Below, in pieces: positions 13,321 to 22,022 of a DNA stretch of 56,046 nucleotides (position 1 is its first letter; each line of letters begins with the position of its first letter). Position numbers and translations under genes: made by a program. Under the pieces are notes generated by a model, which made no database searches, was not told the DNA's origin, and worked only from the letters and a program-made list of their open reading frames with translations. Source of the DNA: Chloroflexota bacterium (GTDB taxonomy: Bacteria > Chloroflexota > Anaerolineae > Anaerolineales > Villigracilaceae); contig VGNF01000002.1 of NCBI GenBank assembly GCA_016866195.1, forward strand, positions 1 through 56,046, in the 5' to 3' direction.

Positions 13321-14274
13321 ATGGACAGGAATTTGATGGTCAGGTTCTGGGGTGTGCGCGGCAGTCATCCCGCGCCTGGTGCGGGGACGATCCACTACGG
13401 CGGCAACACATCCTGCGTGGAGGTCCGGGCGGGAGAGCGCACGATCGTCCTGGACGCCGGCACCGGGATCATCCCCCTGGGACGTGAATTGATGCGGAGG
13501 GCTGCCGGAGGAAAGAGCCCGCTGGAGGTGATGCTGCTCTTCAGCCACCTGCATCATGACCACACGCAGGGATTTCCGTTCTTCGTCCCTGCCTATTTGC
13601 CGGGCGCGCGACTGCACATTTTCGGCCCCGGCGGAACCCCGGAGACTGTGAATCATGTGCTGGAACACAATCAGTCCCCCGAGACCTTCCCAGTGAGTCT
13701 GCGCGACATGCCTTCGGCGAAGGACATCCATTCGGTGCGGGACACACAGGTCATCCTCTGGGACGAGGGGGGAGTGCGCGTGGTTTCCTCTGCAGAGCCG
13801 GTGGCGGAGGAGGCCCTAGCGATCCGTATTCACCGTTCTCACGCACACCCCGGCGGCGTGCACGTCTATCGCATCGGGTGGCTCGGAAGGTCGGTGGTAT
13901 ACGCAACGGATACCGAGGGATATGTTGGCATCGACCGAAGATTGGCGGCTTTCGCGCGGGATGCGGATGTGCTGATCCATGACGCGCAATACAGCGCGGC
14001 GCACTACCGCGGCGAGCTGGCCGGCTTTCCCTCCACCCAGGGATACGGGCATTCCACGGCGGCAATGGCCGGCGAACTGGCGGCTGCTGCGGAGGTTGGA
14101 GAATTGATCCTGTTCCATCACGATCCCGCCTATGCCGATGAGCAGGTTTCTGTGCAGGAGGACGCGGCGAAGGAAATCTTTCCTGAGGTGCGCGCCGGGT
14201 TCGAAGGCTTGGAGCTGTCCCTCCTTCCGCTTGAGAGAGCAGCGGTGGCGTCGTATGGTGCGCGGGAGGCGTAA
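13321..14274 (+). CDS. Metallo-beta-lactamase-fold metal-dependent hydrolase
   Basis: GGNTSCVEV...LDAGTGI, SHLHHDHTQGFPFF, and C-terminal LILFHHDPAYADE. Confidence 0.92.
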   Translation: MDRNLMVRFWGVRGSHPAPGAGTIHYGGNTSCVEVRAGERTIVLDAGTGIIPLGRELMRRAAGGKSPLEVMLLFSHLHHDHTQGFPFFVPAYLPGARLHIFGPGGTPETVNHVLEHNQSPETFPVSLRDMPSAKDIHSVRDTQVILWDEGGVRVVSSAEPVAEEALAIRIHRSHAHPGGVHVYRIGWLGRSVVYATDTEGYVGIDRRLAAFARDADVLIHDAQYSAAHYRGELAGFPSTQGYGHSTAAMAGELAAAAEVGELILFHHDPAYADEQVSVQEDAAKEIFPEVRAGFEGLELSLLPLERAAVASYGAREA

Positions 14275-14292
14275 AGGTACAATAGGTCCAGA

Positions 14293-14991
14293 ATGAACGG
14301 GATTAAAAAGGATGATACGCGCAACCTGCTCTCTGAGATCCAGTTCTTCGAAGGATTGACCCCTTCGCAATTGGACTGGGTGGCGCAGCGCGCGCACCGC
14401 AGGATTTTCGCGGCCGGGACGAACGTGCTGACGGTGGATCAGCCCGGCGAAGCCGTGTATGTCATTTTGCACGGCACGGTGAAGATCCATGTGGAACAGG
14501 GAGAGCGCGATGTGATTCTCTCGATCCTTGGCAGCGGGGACCTGTTGGGGGAGATGAGCCTGATCGACAGTGTGGGCCGCTCCGCCAGCGCAGTGACCCT
14601 CGAGGATTCGCTCATGTTGTGGATGGATCGGACAACGTTCACCCACCTGCTGGAGAACGTTCCGCCGGTGGCTCGCAACCTGGTGCGCATCCTTTCCGCC
14701 CGGGTGCGGCTCTCGGACCAGATGATCCAGGCGCTGGCAACGCTGGATGTGCCCGGGCGGGTGGCGCGCCAGCTGCTGGCTTTTGCCGAACGGTATGGCC
14801 GTGAGGTGGAGCGCGGCGTGCAGATCCGCATTACCCTGACGCAGGGCGACATCGCCGATTTGGTCGGCGCCTCACGCAAACGCGTGAATCAGGCGATGGT
14901 GCTGTTCAGGGAGCAGGGATTGGTCAGTCCGGGCTCGGAGGGGCGCATGATCCTGCACGACCGGGAGGGCCTTGCGCGGTACTGTCACTGA
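14293..14991 (+). CDS. Crp/Fnr family transcriptional regulator
   Basis: cNMP-binding fold (GEAVYVILHGTVKIHVEQGERDVILSILGSGDLLGEMSLID) and HTH (LTQGDIADLVGASRKRVNQAMVLFREQGLV). Confidence 0.92.
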   Translation: MNGIKKDDTRNLLSEIQFFEGLTPSQLDWVAQRAHRRIFAAGTNVLTVDQPGEAVYVILHGTVKIHVEQGERDVILSILGSGDLLGEMSLIDSVGRSASAVTLEDSLMLWMDRTTFTHLLENVPPVARNLVRILSARVRLSDQMIQALATLDVPGRVARQLLAFAERYGREVERGVQIRITLTQGDIADLVGASRKRVNQAMVLFREQGLVSPGSEGRMILHDREGLARYCH

Positions 14992-15683
14992 CAGGTTGGG
15001 ACCGTTTCCGGGTTTTCGCCGGCGTTGAGCGGCAGGCCCAGATAGGGGGATGGATCGTACGTGTTATCGAAATCCAGTTCGTTCTTGAATCCCCCAAAGC
15101 CGTCGTCTTTCACGATCGAGAGGTGCAGGTGCACGCCCACAGGGTTGCCGGGCTCGCCGGAGAAATTTCCCTGGTAACCAAGGAGTGTGCCGGCTTCCAC
15201 ATATTCCTCAAAGGTGCCCATCGGGAACTGTTCAGAGATGAAGGAATTGCCCTGCGGATCGGCCATGTGGGTGTAGTAGACCCAGATTTGCCGCCCGGGG
15301 CGCAGCGGGTCATCCGGCACGCGCACGATGACGGAGGCTTTCCAGTCCGGCTGGCGCGTCAGGTAGCCGGGATATGCCGCGATCACCGGCGTGATCCCCA
15401 CGTCGGTGCCGGCGAAGATATCGATCCCCTGATGGCGGTGACCGGGCCGGAAGGAATCGTCCCAAAGGAAGCCGACCAGCCCATCGGTAGGAAAGAGAAA
15501 CGGGGCGGAATCGCAGCGGGAGCCGGCAGTCAGGGTCCATTCCGGGTGGGTGGCCGGATCGCTGATCCAGCTTCGGAAGGACAGCAGGCGAGCCGCGCTG
15601 GGCCGGGAGGTCCAATAGATGTAGGCTGCCGCAACGGCCAGAGCCGTGAGCAGAATTCCAACAAGCACGGTTCTTTTTGACAT
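14985..15683 (-). CDS. M23-type peptidase domain protein, membrane-anchored
   Basis: N-terminal TM; HRHQGIDIFAGTDVGITPVIAAYPG and GVHLHLSI motifs. Confidence 0.8.
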   Translation of the reverse strand: MSKRTVLVGILLTALAVAAAYIYWTSRPSAARLLSFRSWISDPATHPEWTLTAGSRCDSAPFLFPTDGLVGFLWDDSFRPGHRHQGIDIFAGTDVGITPVIAAYPGYLTRQPDWKASVIVRVPDDPLRPGRQIWVYYTHMADPQGNSFISEQFPMGTFEEYVEAGTLLGYQGNFSGEPGNPVGVHLHLSIVKDDGFGGFKNELDFDNTYDPSPYLGLPLNAGENPETVPTCQ

Positions 15684-15799
15684 GAAGGGGGATTATACCT
15701 TTTCCTGTTGTGTCCCTTTCGTGCTTGATTCCGACTCGAAATCGGAGAAATATATTGATGCAGCTTAGAACCCAATTTTGCATTCCCATTAGAGGTGAA

Positions 15800-15896
15800 G
15801 TCGGTACCCCGAAAAGGCAAACCCACCGTGAGGTGGGGGCGCAAAGTCATGGATCTGCGGTCCGAGGTACAGGATGGCAGACCGCCAGACTGCCGT
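15800..15896 (+). ncRNA. Cyclic di-GMP-I (GEMM-I) riboswitch aptamer
   Basis: GGCAAACC-CACC-GTGA-GGTG-GGGGCGCAAAGTC (GNRA-capped stem and GCGCAAAG core) followed by GCGGTC..AGGATGGCAGACCGC; matches GEMM-I consensus architecture. Confidence 0.9.
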
Positions 15897-15918
15897 TTTT
15901 TTTCGGCAGTCTTTTTTT
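15888..15918 (+). terminator. Intrinsic terminator overlapping 3' side of riboswitch P1
   Basis: GACTGCCG-TTTTTTTT-CGGCAGTC followed by TTTTTTT. Confidence 0.88.
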
Positions 15919-16001
15919 CATGGGAAAGGAGGTTGTATCCGCGATCCAGGGTGTTTAAAAACATTTCCAGTTTCAAAACATTTCACTGTGAGGAGAATGC
16001 C

Positions 16002-18077
16002 ATGCGAATAAAGATATTTAGCGCATTTGTTGTCTTGATCCTGCTGGCGGCCATGCTGCCCATGGCGGCGCTGGCAGACAGCGGCACGGATTTGGTGCCC
16101 ATCGATGTCGGTCCCGAATTGCGCACATGGGAACCAACCCCTGCGCGCATCGTGGGATCGCCGGACGATGTGGATGTTGAAGGTGCATTGGCTGCTGCAG
16201 CCGGCACGCCGTACTTTGATTGCATCATCGATGCAGGCGTGTGGCTGTCGCTCGATGATGTGAATGGCCAGTACTTCTTCGATGTGTTCTACCTGGTGGC
16301 CGAGACCGCCGGCTCCGAGCTGTGGGTGCAGGCGGATTTGAGCTACCCGGAGGGTGACCCGCGCGAACAGCCGATGGTGACTTGTGAGCAGGCGGCCTAT
16401 CTGCTGGGTGAGTTTGACAGTAACATGTATCCGGTCGAAACGAACTTCTTCGGCATACCGGATATCCACAACGGAACCGAATCCCTGCTGGAGGCCTGGG
16501 GGTTTTTCGATCCCGGAACCTTCTACAACGAAGCCGGCCGCCAGGTCGTGCTGGTGTCCAACATCATTGACGATGCGTATTACGACCCCGGCTACCCCAA
16601 CTACATTGCCGGATTTTACTCGCCGTCCTTCGAGGCCTACTTCGATCGAAATATCATGTCGATCGATTCCCATGACTGGGCAAACCGCGTCGGCCCGGAC
16701 GGCTCACGGCCCTATTTGTACGAGAGCGTCTTCGCGCACGAATATCAGCACCTGTTGCACGATGATTATGATTCAGACGAAACCTCGTGGATCAATGAAG
16801 GGCTGTCCATGTTCGCCGAATACCTGACCGGTTATGTGGTGAATGAGGATAACTACACCACCTTCCAGGAATTGCCGGAGAACTCACTCGTGGCTTGGGG
16901 AGATCAGGGCGGCGAGGAGATCGTGGCGGATTACGGCATGGTCTTCCTGTACCAGATGTACCTGTATGAAAAATTTGGCCAGGAGTTCATTCAGGCTGAA
17001 TTCCACAATCAGGATAACGGCATCACCAGCATCAACTCCACGATGGCGATGAACAACAAGTGGAGGAAGAGCAGCTTCGCTGAGACCTACCATGATTTCT
17101 CGGTGGGTGTCCTGATCGATTCGTCCCAGAACAAGTACAAATACGGTTTCAAGCTTTTGGACGTGGGTATTGACGTCGGCACGCCCGCTGCGCCCAATCC
17201 CGAAGCCTACGATACGCCAGGTGCCCCGCCGTGGGGTGCGGATTACATCTGGCTCACCGGAAATCCACGCAGGTTTGGCAAATTTGTCTTCAACGGCGTT
17301 GATCTAAGTCAATCACCCACACCCTGGACCTCCGTGGATGGCATGCTCTACAGCGGCACCGGCGATGAAGTGGACAACTGGGCCATCTTCGAAACCGTGG
17401 GCGGCGGCACATTGACCTTCGATACCTATTGGGATTTGGAGGACTACTGGGATTACGGCTTCGTGCAGGCATCCACGGACGGTGGGCTTACCTGGACCAG
17501 TCTGGAGAATGCCTATACCACGTATGATCATGATCCAAATGCCTATCCGACGGTGATCGAAAACCTGCCCGGAATTACAAGCTGGAGTTGTTACATCGAG
17601 GATGATTGCTTCATCAACGTGAGTTATGACCTGAGCCCGTATGCCGGCCAGGATATCCTGGTTGCCTTCCGCATGATCACCGATTGGGGCACCCATTATG
17701 AGGGCTGGTACATTGACAATGTCTACGTGGACGGCAACCTGATCTCGGATGGCACGGATGCCAGCATCTTCAAGGATATTTCCGAGCTGTTCCCGATCGA
17801 CAACGATTTCACTGTGACCTTTGTCGGGAAGAGGGGCTGGGGCAAGCGGTCTCAATACCGGGTGATCAAGATGAGACTGGATGAGGTAACGGAGGAAGGT
17901 AGGATCTCACTCAAGCGCGTGCTTGGCTCGTCCGACAGCGCTGTGATGATCGTCACCTTCGATGCACCGGAAGGGTATAACGGCTATGCCGATTACAGCT
18001 ACGAGATCATCAACAAATGGGATCACGGCAACAAGATCAATTACAGAAGCAGTCACTCACATCCTGCCGATCACTAG
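16002..18077 (+). CDS. Secreted zinc metalloprotease (M6 immune-inhibitor-A/M30-like)
   Basis: Start trimmed to ATG at 16002 after AGGAGA; signal peptide MRIKIFSAFVVLILLAAMLPMAALA; FAHEYQHLLHDDYDSDETSWINEGLSMFAEYL; C-terminal immune-inhibitor-like beta domain. Confidence 0.87.
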   Translation: MRIKIFSAFVVLILLAAMLPMAALADSGTDLVPIDVGPELRTWEPTPARIVGSPDDVDVEGALAAAAGTPYFDCIIDAGVWLSLDDVNGQYFFDVFYLVAETAGSELWVQADLSYPEGDPREQPMVTCEQAAYLLGEFDSNMYPVETNFFGIPDIHNGTESLLEAWGFFDPGTFYNEAGRQVVLVSNIIDDAYYDPGYPNYIAGFYSPSFEAYFDRNIMSIDSHDWANRVGPDGSRPYLYESVFAHEYQHLLHDDYDSDETSWINEGLSMFAEYLTGYVVNEDNYTTFQELPENSLVAWGDQGGEEIVADYGMVFLYQMYLYEKFGQEFIQAEFHNQDNGITSINSTMAMNNKWRKSSFAETYHDFSVGVLIDSSQNKYKYGFKLLDVGIDVGTPAAPNPEAYDTPGAPPWGADYIWLTGNPRRFGKFVFNGVDLSQSPTPWTSVDGMLYSGTGDEVDNWAIFETVGGGTLTFDTYWDLEDYWDYGFVQASTDGGLTWTSLENAYTTYDHDPNAYPTVIENLPGITSWSCYIEDDCFINVSYDLSPYAGQDILVAFRMITDWGTHYEGWYIDNVYVDGNLISDGTDASIFKDISELFPIDNDFTVTFVGKRGWGKRSQYRVIKMRLDEVTEEGRISLKRVLGSSDSAVMIVTFDAPEGYNGYADYSYEIINKWDHGNKINYRSSHSHPADH

Positions 18078-18094
18078 TTCGTCCAGATGATAAA

Positions 18095-18124
18095 AGTGGA
18101 CCCGCCTGACAAGGCGGGTCCACT
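18095..18124. terminator. Bidirectional hairpin terminator between convergent genes
   Basis: AGTGGACCCGCCT-GACA-AGGCGGGTCCACT, 13-bp perfect stem. Confidence 0.85.
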
Positions 18125-18127
18125 CAA

Positions 18128-18664
18128 TTAATTCACCGGCACCCAGGGCTGGCCGTCCTGGATTTCAGTGGGATTGACCGGGATCAACGGCAGCGGCGGC
18201 AATTCCGTTCCATGTGCGGGGGAAAAACCGAAACAGCGGATCACCTGGCTGCCCGTGTCTGTGTGATAGGGGTATTTACCGCCCTTTGCCTCCAGCAGGA
18301 TCCGGTAGCCGGGCGTGATCACCTGGACATACATCACCTCCGGCTGCGGGCAGCCGAGTGAGGCATCCGGCCAGTCGACCGGCTGTGTGTCGGCTATGCG
18401 GATTTGATCCCTGTCCATGTTTAGGTATCCGGCCAGGTCGGTTATCGCCTTTTGGGCGATTTCACGCGAGACGATGTTGGCATCCTCTTCCAATGTGGAT
18501 TCCGGTATGGAGATCTCCGGCGTGGATGGGGAGCTGGTCATCGCTGGTTCCAGTACGGTGGCTGGCGTTTCTCTCAGGGAGGGTTCCTCAGTCGCCGCGC
18601 CGCCGCAGGCGGTCAGAATCAGGACAAACAGGACGCCCAGTGCAGTTAAGGGAATGGATTTCAT
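18128..18664 (-). CDS. Hypothetical lipoprotein
   Basis: Lipobox VLILTACGG; RBS AAGGAG before ATG at 18664; conserved-looking domain with no family recognised. Confidence 0.75.
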   Translation of the reverse strand: MKSIPLTALGVLFVLILTACGGAATEEPSLRETPATVLEPAMTSSPSTPEISIPESTLEEDANIVSREIAQKAITDLAGYLNMDRDQIRIADTQPVDWPDASLGCPQPEVMYVQVITPGYRILLEAKGGKYPYHTDTGSQVIRCFGFSPAHGTELPPLPLIPVNPTEIQDGQPWVPVN

Positions 18665-18994
18665 GGATTCTCCTTGGTTTGACAGATGCAATGATCCTGG
18701 AGGATGGACGAATCAGGCATCCTCTTGGTTCCACTGCGGCGGAATCCACCGTGGTGGTTTTCGGCAGTGAATGAACGGAATGAAAGCCATGCGGGGTCGA
18801 TAGCAGCCGCCGGGCCGGGTCTCCGGATGGGATTTGGTGTTGGATCCGTCTGAATTATATCCTCCGGTTTTCGAACCTCCGCCCGGGGCGGGAGGTATTT
18901 TCTTACAAAAAATCTACCCGCCGTTATCCATTTTCTTACACGGTCAATATAACATTGGGCTATTGATATCGATTTGAAAAGGAGAAACAAACCA

Positions 18995-19378
18995 ATGTCC
19001 CTGTATATCCAACCGTATCCCTTCCGCCGCATCAGCCGCCGAATGGTTTCGCATCCTCAACAGCGTGCGCTGGGTGTCAACATCCGCGAGGAGAATGAAG
19101 CCTACATCCTCTCAGCACTCGTGCCCGGCCTGAAGGCCGAGGAACTGAACGTCCAGGTGTTGGATGATGTGCTGACCATCGAGGGCGAATACAAGGCGTC
19201 GGAAGCAGACTACCTGCTGAACGAGCTGCCGAGCGGCTCCTTCCGACGCACCCTGCGCCTGCCGGCCGCCATCGAAGCGGAACAGGTCGAGGCGAAGATC
19301 GAGAACGGGATGCTGACGATGACACTGCCCAAGGCGGAATCCGCACGCCCCAAAAAGATCACCGTATCGGTCAATTAA
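18995..19378 (+). CDS. Hsp20/alpha-crystallin family small heat shock protein
   Basis: LGVNIREENEAYILSALVPGLKAEELNVQVLDDVLTIEGEY...SFRRTLRLPAAIEAEQVEAKIENGMLTMTLPK; RBS AAAGGAG. Confidence 0.94.
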   Translation: MSLYIQPYPFRRISRRMVSHPQQRALGVNIREENEAYILSALVPGLKAEELNVQVLDDVLTIEGEYKASEADYLLNELPSGSFRRTLRLPAAIEAEQVEAKIENGMLTMTLPKAESARPKKITVSVN

Positions 19379-19397
19379 AGGTAGAGTATGATTCCGC

Positions 19398-19427
19398 ACA
19401 GGACGGAGGCGTCAGCCTCCGTCCTGT
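19398..19427 (+). terminator. Intrinsic terminator downstream of hsp20
   Basis: ACAGGACGGAGGC-GTCA-GCCTCCGTCCTGT followed by CATTTTAAT. Confidence 0.8.
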
Positions 19428-19453
19428 CATTTTAATCGTTGTTATAATGCCCA

Positions 19454-19503
19454 CGGTCACCAATTGCGCTTTCCCGCCTTTGAAAAAGCGCAATTGGTGA
19501 CCG
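19454..19503. repeat. Long perfect inverted repeat CGGTCACCAATTGCGCTTT / AAAGCGCAATTGGTGACCG
   Basis: 19-bp perfect arms around 12-nt loop; flanks also imperfectly symmetric. Confidence 0.92.
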
Positions 19504-19528
19504 CCCTGGGTATATAATTCACCCACCC

Positions 19529-20560
19529 TTGAAACTGGAGCATCCTGTGCGGGCCAAAAACCTGATTGTCCTGGTATCGATCCTCTTGATCTTAACTGCT
19601 TGCGGACGGACGGCAACCGCGGCTCCTCCGACCGCGGTGCCGACTCAAACGCCGATTCCTTCACCGACGCCGATCCCGACCGCCTCGACCCCGCTGGTGA
19701 TCCTCGTCCTGCCCGCGGACATGGATCAGCCCACATCGGACCTTTACCAGAAGACGGTATATGACCTGGCAAGCGGATCCGGTTATCGCTTTCAGGTTCG
19801 AAATGCATTGACCCCCACCGATCTGGTGGATCCCACCTTGAAAGTGGTGATCGCCCTGCCGCCCGATCCTGGTCTCGCCTCGCTGGCGCCCACAGCGCCG
19901 GCGGTGCAGTTCCTGGCCGTGGACATCCCGGATCTGACCGCGGGAGGAAACGTCAGCGTGCTTGCACCCGACTCTCAGGTGGAGCTGCCCGCCTTTATGG
20001 CCGGATACATTGCGGCATTGGTCACTGAAGAATACCACACGGGCATGATCCTTCCGCAGGGTGACCAGGACGCCTTGCGAGCCTATAACGCCTTCGTCAC
20101 CGGCCGCAGGTTCTACTGTGGTTTGTGCAACACGTTTTATTACACGCCCATCACCTACCCGACCTACATCGAGATCCCGCCGGATGAAGACCCGGCCCGC
20201 TATGGGGGATACGCAAACGTGTTGATCAACGACCGCGACGTCGATACGCTCTACATTTATCCCACACTGGCGGAGGATGAATTCCTTTCGTATGTTGGGA
20301 CGACCGGCGCCCTGTTGATCGGCACCCACACGCCCGAGCCTCGCCCGGGCGGCTGGGTGGCGACCATCGAACCCAATCCCATCAAGGCCATCCAGCTTGC
20401 CTGGCCGAACCTGATCGGAGGCCAGGGCGGGCTCAGCATCCAATCCCCTCTCGGGTTGACAGATGTGGACCCGGCCTTGCTTACCCCCGGCCGCCTGCGG
20501 CTGGCGCAGGAAACGCTGGATGGCCTGCTTGCAGGGCGGATAGCTCCCACCGCTCCATAA
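19529..20560 (+). CDS. Lipoprotein resembling BMP-family substrate-binding protein
   Basis: Lipobox LLILTACGR; periplasmic-binding-like fold with GFTAG-type MAGYIAAL; real start may be GTG at 19547. Confidence 0.65.
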   Translation: MKLEHPVRAKNLIVLVSILLILTACGRTATAAPPTAVPTQTPIPSPTPIPTASTPLVILVLPADMDQPTSDLYQKTVYDLASGSGYRFQVRNALTPTDLVDPTLKVVIALPPDPGLASLAPTAPAVQFLAVDIPDLTAGGNVSVLAPDSQVELPAFMAGYIAALVTEEYHTGMILPQGDQDALRAYNAFVTGRRFYCGLCNTFYYTPITYPTYIEIPPDEDPARYGGYANVLINDRDVDTLYIYPTLAEDEFLSYVGTTGALLIGTHTPEPRPGGWVATIEPNPIKAIQLAWPNLIGGQGGLSIQSPLGLTDVDPALLTPGRLRLAQETLDGLLAGRIAPTAP

Positions 20561-20649
20561 TCGTCGAATGACCTTGACTTTCTTTTCGATCCTGTGATAC
20601 ACTCACGCCCGCTTGAAAAAACCAATCCAATGAAAGGAGGCGCACGCAC

Positions 20650-20733
20650 ATGGTTATGAACAAGTACAATACCATCCCCTTGCTCGGCAGCGATGCCGGT
20701 GTCCGTTCGCGCAGTGCGCCTGAAAATCGTTAG
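20650..20733 (+). CDS. Putative 27-aa leader peptide MVMNKYNTIPLLGSDAGVRSRSAPENR
   Basis: Strong SD (AAAGGAGG) upstream; stop followed immediately by palindrome and hairpin terminator before GNAT operon. Confidence 0.65.
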   Translation: MVMNKYNTIPLLGSDAGVRSRSAPENR

Positions 20734-20753
20734 GGTTAACCCTCGTCCCTTGC

Positions 20754-20786
20754 GGCCACGGTGCACCTGCGACCCGTGGCCTTTTT
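20754..20786 (+). terminator. Attenuator-like terminator upstream of GNAT operon
   Basis: GGCCACGG...CCGTGGCC then TTTTT; second copy of GGCCACGG (20802-20809) and CCGTGGTCG (20820-20828) permits alternative pairing. Confidence 0.7.
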
Positions 20787-20854
20787 CTTTGTCCGTTCGA
20801 CGGCCACGGATGACAAGAACCGTGGTCGTGTTGTTTAATGGATCGGAGGAAATC

Positions 20855-21463
20855 ATGTTAGACATTAAAACCCAGTTGTTCGAATCCAGGGATGTGCGTC
20901 TTGGACCGATTGACCTTGAGATTCATCCCGCGATTGAATCCAGATGGACACATGACGCCGAATTCATGCGCCTGATGGAGTTGAAACCTGTACGCCCGCT
21001 TTCACCGGCCATGGTTAAAAAGCAGTATGAATCGATCGAGAAGCGGATGGAAGACGAAAGGAATTTGTTCCATTTCACCGTTCGTGCGCGCGCCGACGAC
21101 TGCCTGATCGGGAAGGCGGTCGTGGAGTGGATCGATTGGACCAACGGCAACGGTTTTCTCTGTCTGGGTATCGGGGAAGCCGCGGAGCGCCGCAAGGGAT
21201 ACGGTACGCAGGTCTTGAACATGCTTCTGCGCTTTGCATTCGATGAGTTGAACCTGTACCGTGTGACAGCCGTCGTGCCGGGATATAACGAAGGCGCCCT
21301 TCACTTCTTCCGGAAGGCCGGATTTGTGGAGGAAATACGCCGCCGCAAGGCTTTGTACCGGGATGGAGAGTTCTGGGACCTGATTTCTTTGGGATTGCTG
21401 AATGCCGAATGGCGTGAGCGGATAGGCAGTATGTTCCCGCGCGGTGCCGGCGGACAGGGGTGA
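20855..21463 (+). CDS. GNAT family N-acetyltransferase (first of three)
   Basis: LCLGIGEAAERRKGYGTQVLNMLLRFAFDELNLYRVTAVVPGYNEGALHFFRKAGFVEE; start trimmed to ATG 20855 after GGAGG. Confidence 0.9.
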   Translation: MLDIKTQLFESRDVRLGPIDLEIHPAIESRWTHDAEFMRLMELKPVRPLSPAMVKKQYESIEKRMEDERNLFHFTVRARADDCLIGKAVVEWIDWTNGNGFLCLGIGEAAERRKGYGTQVLNMLLRFAFDELNLYRVTAVVPGYNEGALHFFRKAGFVEEIRRRKALYRDGEFWDLISLGLLNAEWRERIGSMFPRGAGGQG

Positions 21464-21467
21464 GGCG

Positions 21468-22022
21468 ATGAAAGACATCTATCGCGGAACCCTTGTCCGC
21501 CTCTCGGCGATCTCGTCGGATGATTTGGCGAAGGCCTTCGTCCAATGGGATCGCGATTCGGAAATGCGCCGTCTTGCAGATAGTGATCCGGCTCAGTTGT
21601 GGTCTGAGAACAAGCTCAAGGAATTCTTCGATAAGGACTTTGAGAAGGACCCTCCACGGGCCTATCGTTTTGCCATTCGCACGCTGGCGGAGGATCGATT
21701 GATCGGCACAACCGGCCTTGTCCCAAACCTGCCTCATGGCGACGCCTGGTTTTTCATCGTGCTCGGCGATCGTGAGTCCTGGAATAAAGGGTACGGCACG
21801 GACGCGGCGCAGCTGGTCCTGCAGTATGGTTTTGTGGAATTGAACCTGCGCCGCATTACCCTCGGCCTGCATTCCTACAATGATCGTGCATTCAGATCCT
21901 ATGAAAAGGCCGGATTCAGGATGGAGGGCCGTATGCGCGGCGAAGGCCTGCGCGGAGGTGTGCGCTTTGACGGTCTTTACATGGGAATCCTGCGCGAAGA
22001 ATGGATGGAGAGCAATCCATGA
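21468..22022 (+). CDS. GNAT family N-acetyltransferase (second)
   Basis: WNKGYGTDAAQLVLQYGFVELNLRRITLGLHSYNDRAFRSYEKAGFRMEG. Confidence 0.92.
   Translation: MKDIYRGTLVRLSAISSDDLAKAFVQWDRDSEMRRLADSDPAQLWSENKLKEFFDKDFEKDPPRAYRFAIRTLAEDRLIGTTGLVPNLPHGDAWFFIVLGDRESWNKGYGTDAAQLVLQYGFVELNLRRITLGLHSYNDRAFRSYEKAGFRMEGRMRGEGLRGGVRFDGLYMGILREEWMESNP

Noticed and set aside
13183-13731. Upstream part of the 255-aa minus ORF
   Set aside because: Overlaps the metallo-hydrolase gene; only the last 72 codons look like a protein (DUF951).
15795-16001. N-terminal extension of the 760-aa metalloprotease ORF
   Set aside because: This stretch is the riboswitch and terminator; a signal peptide and RBS mark the true start at 16002.
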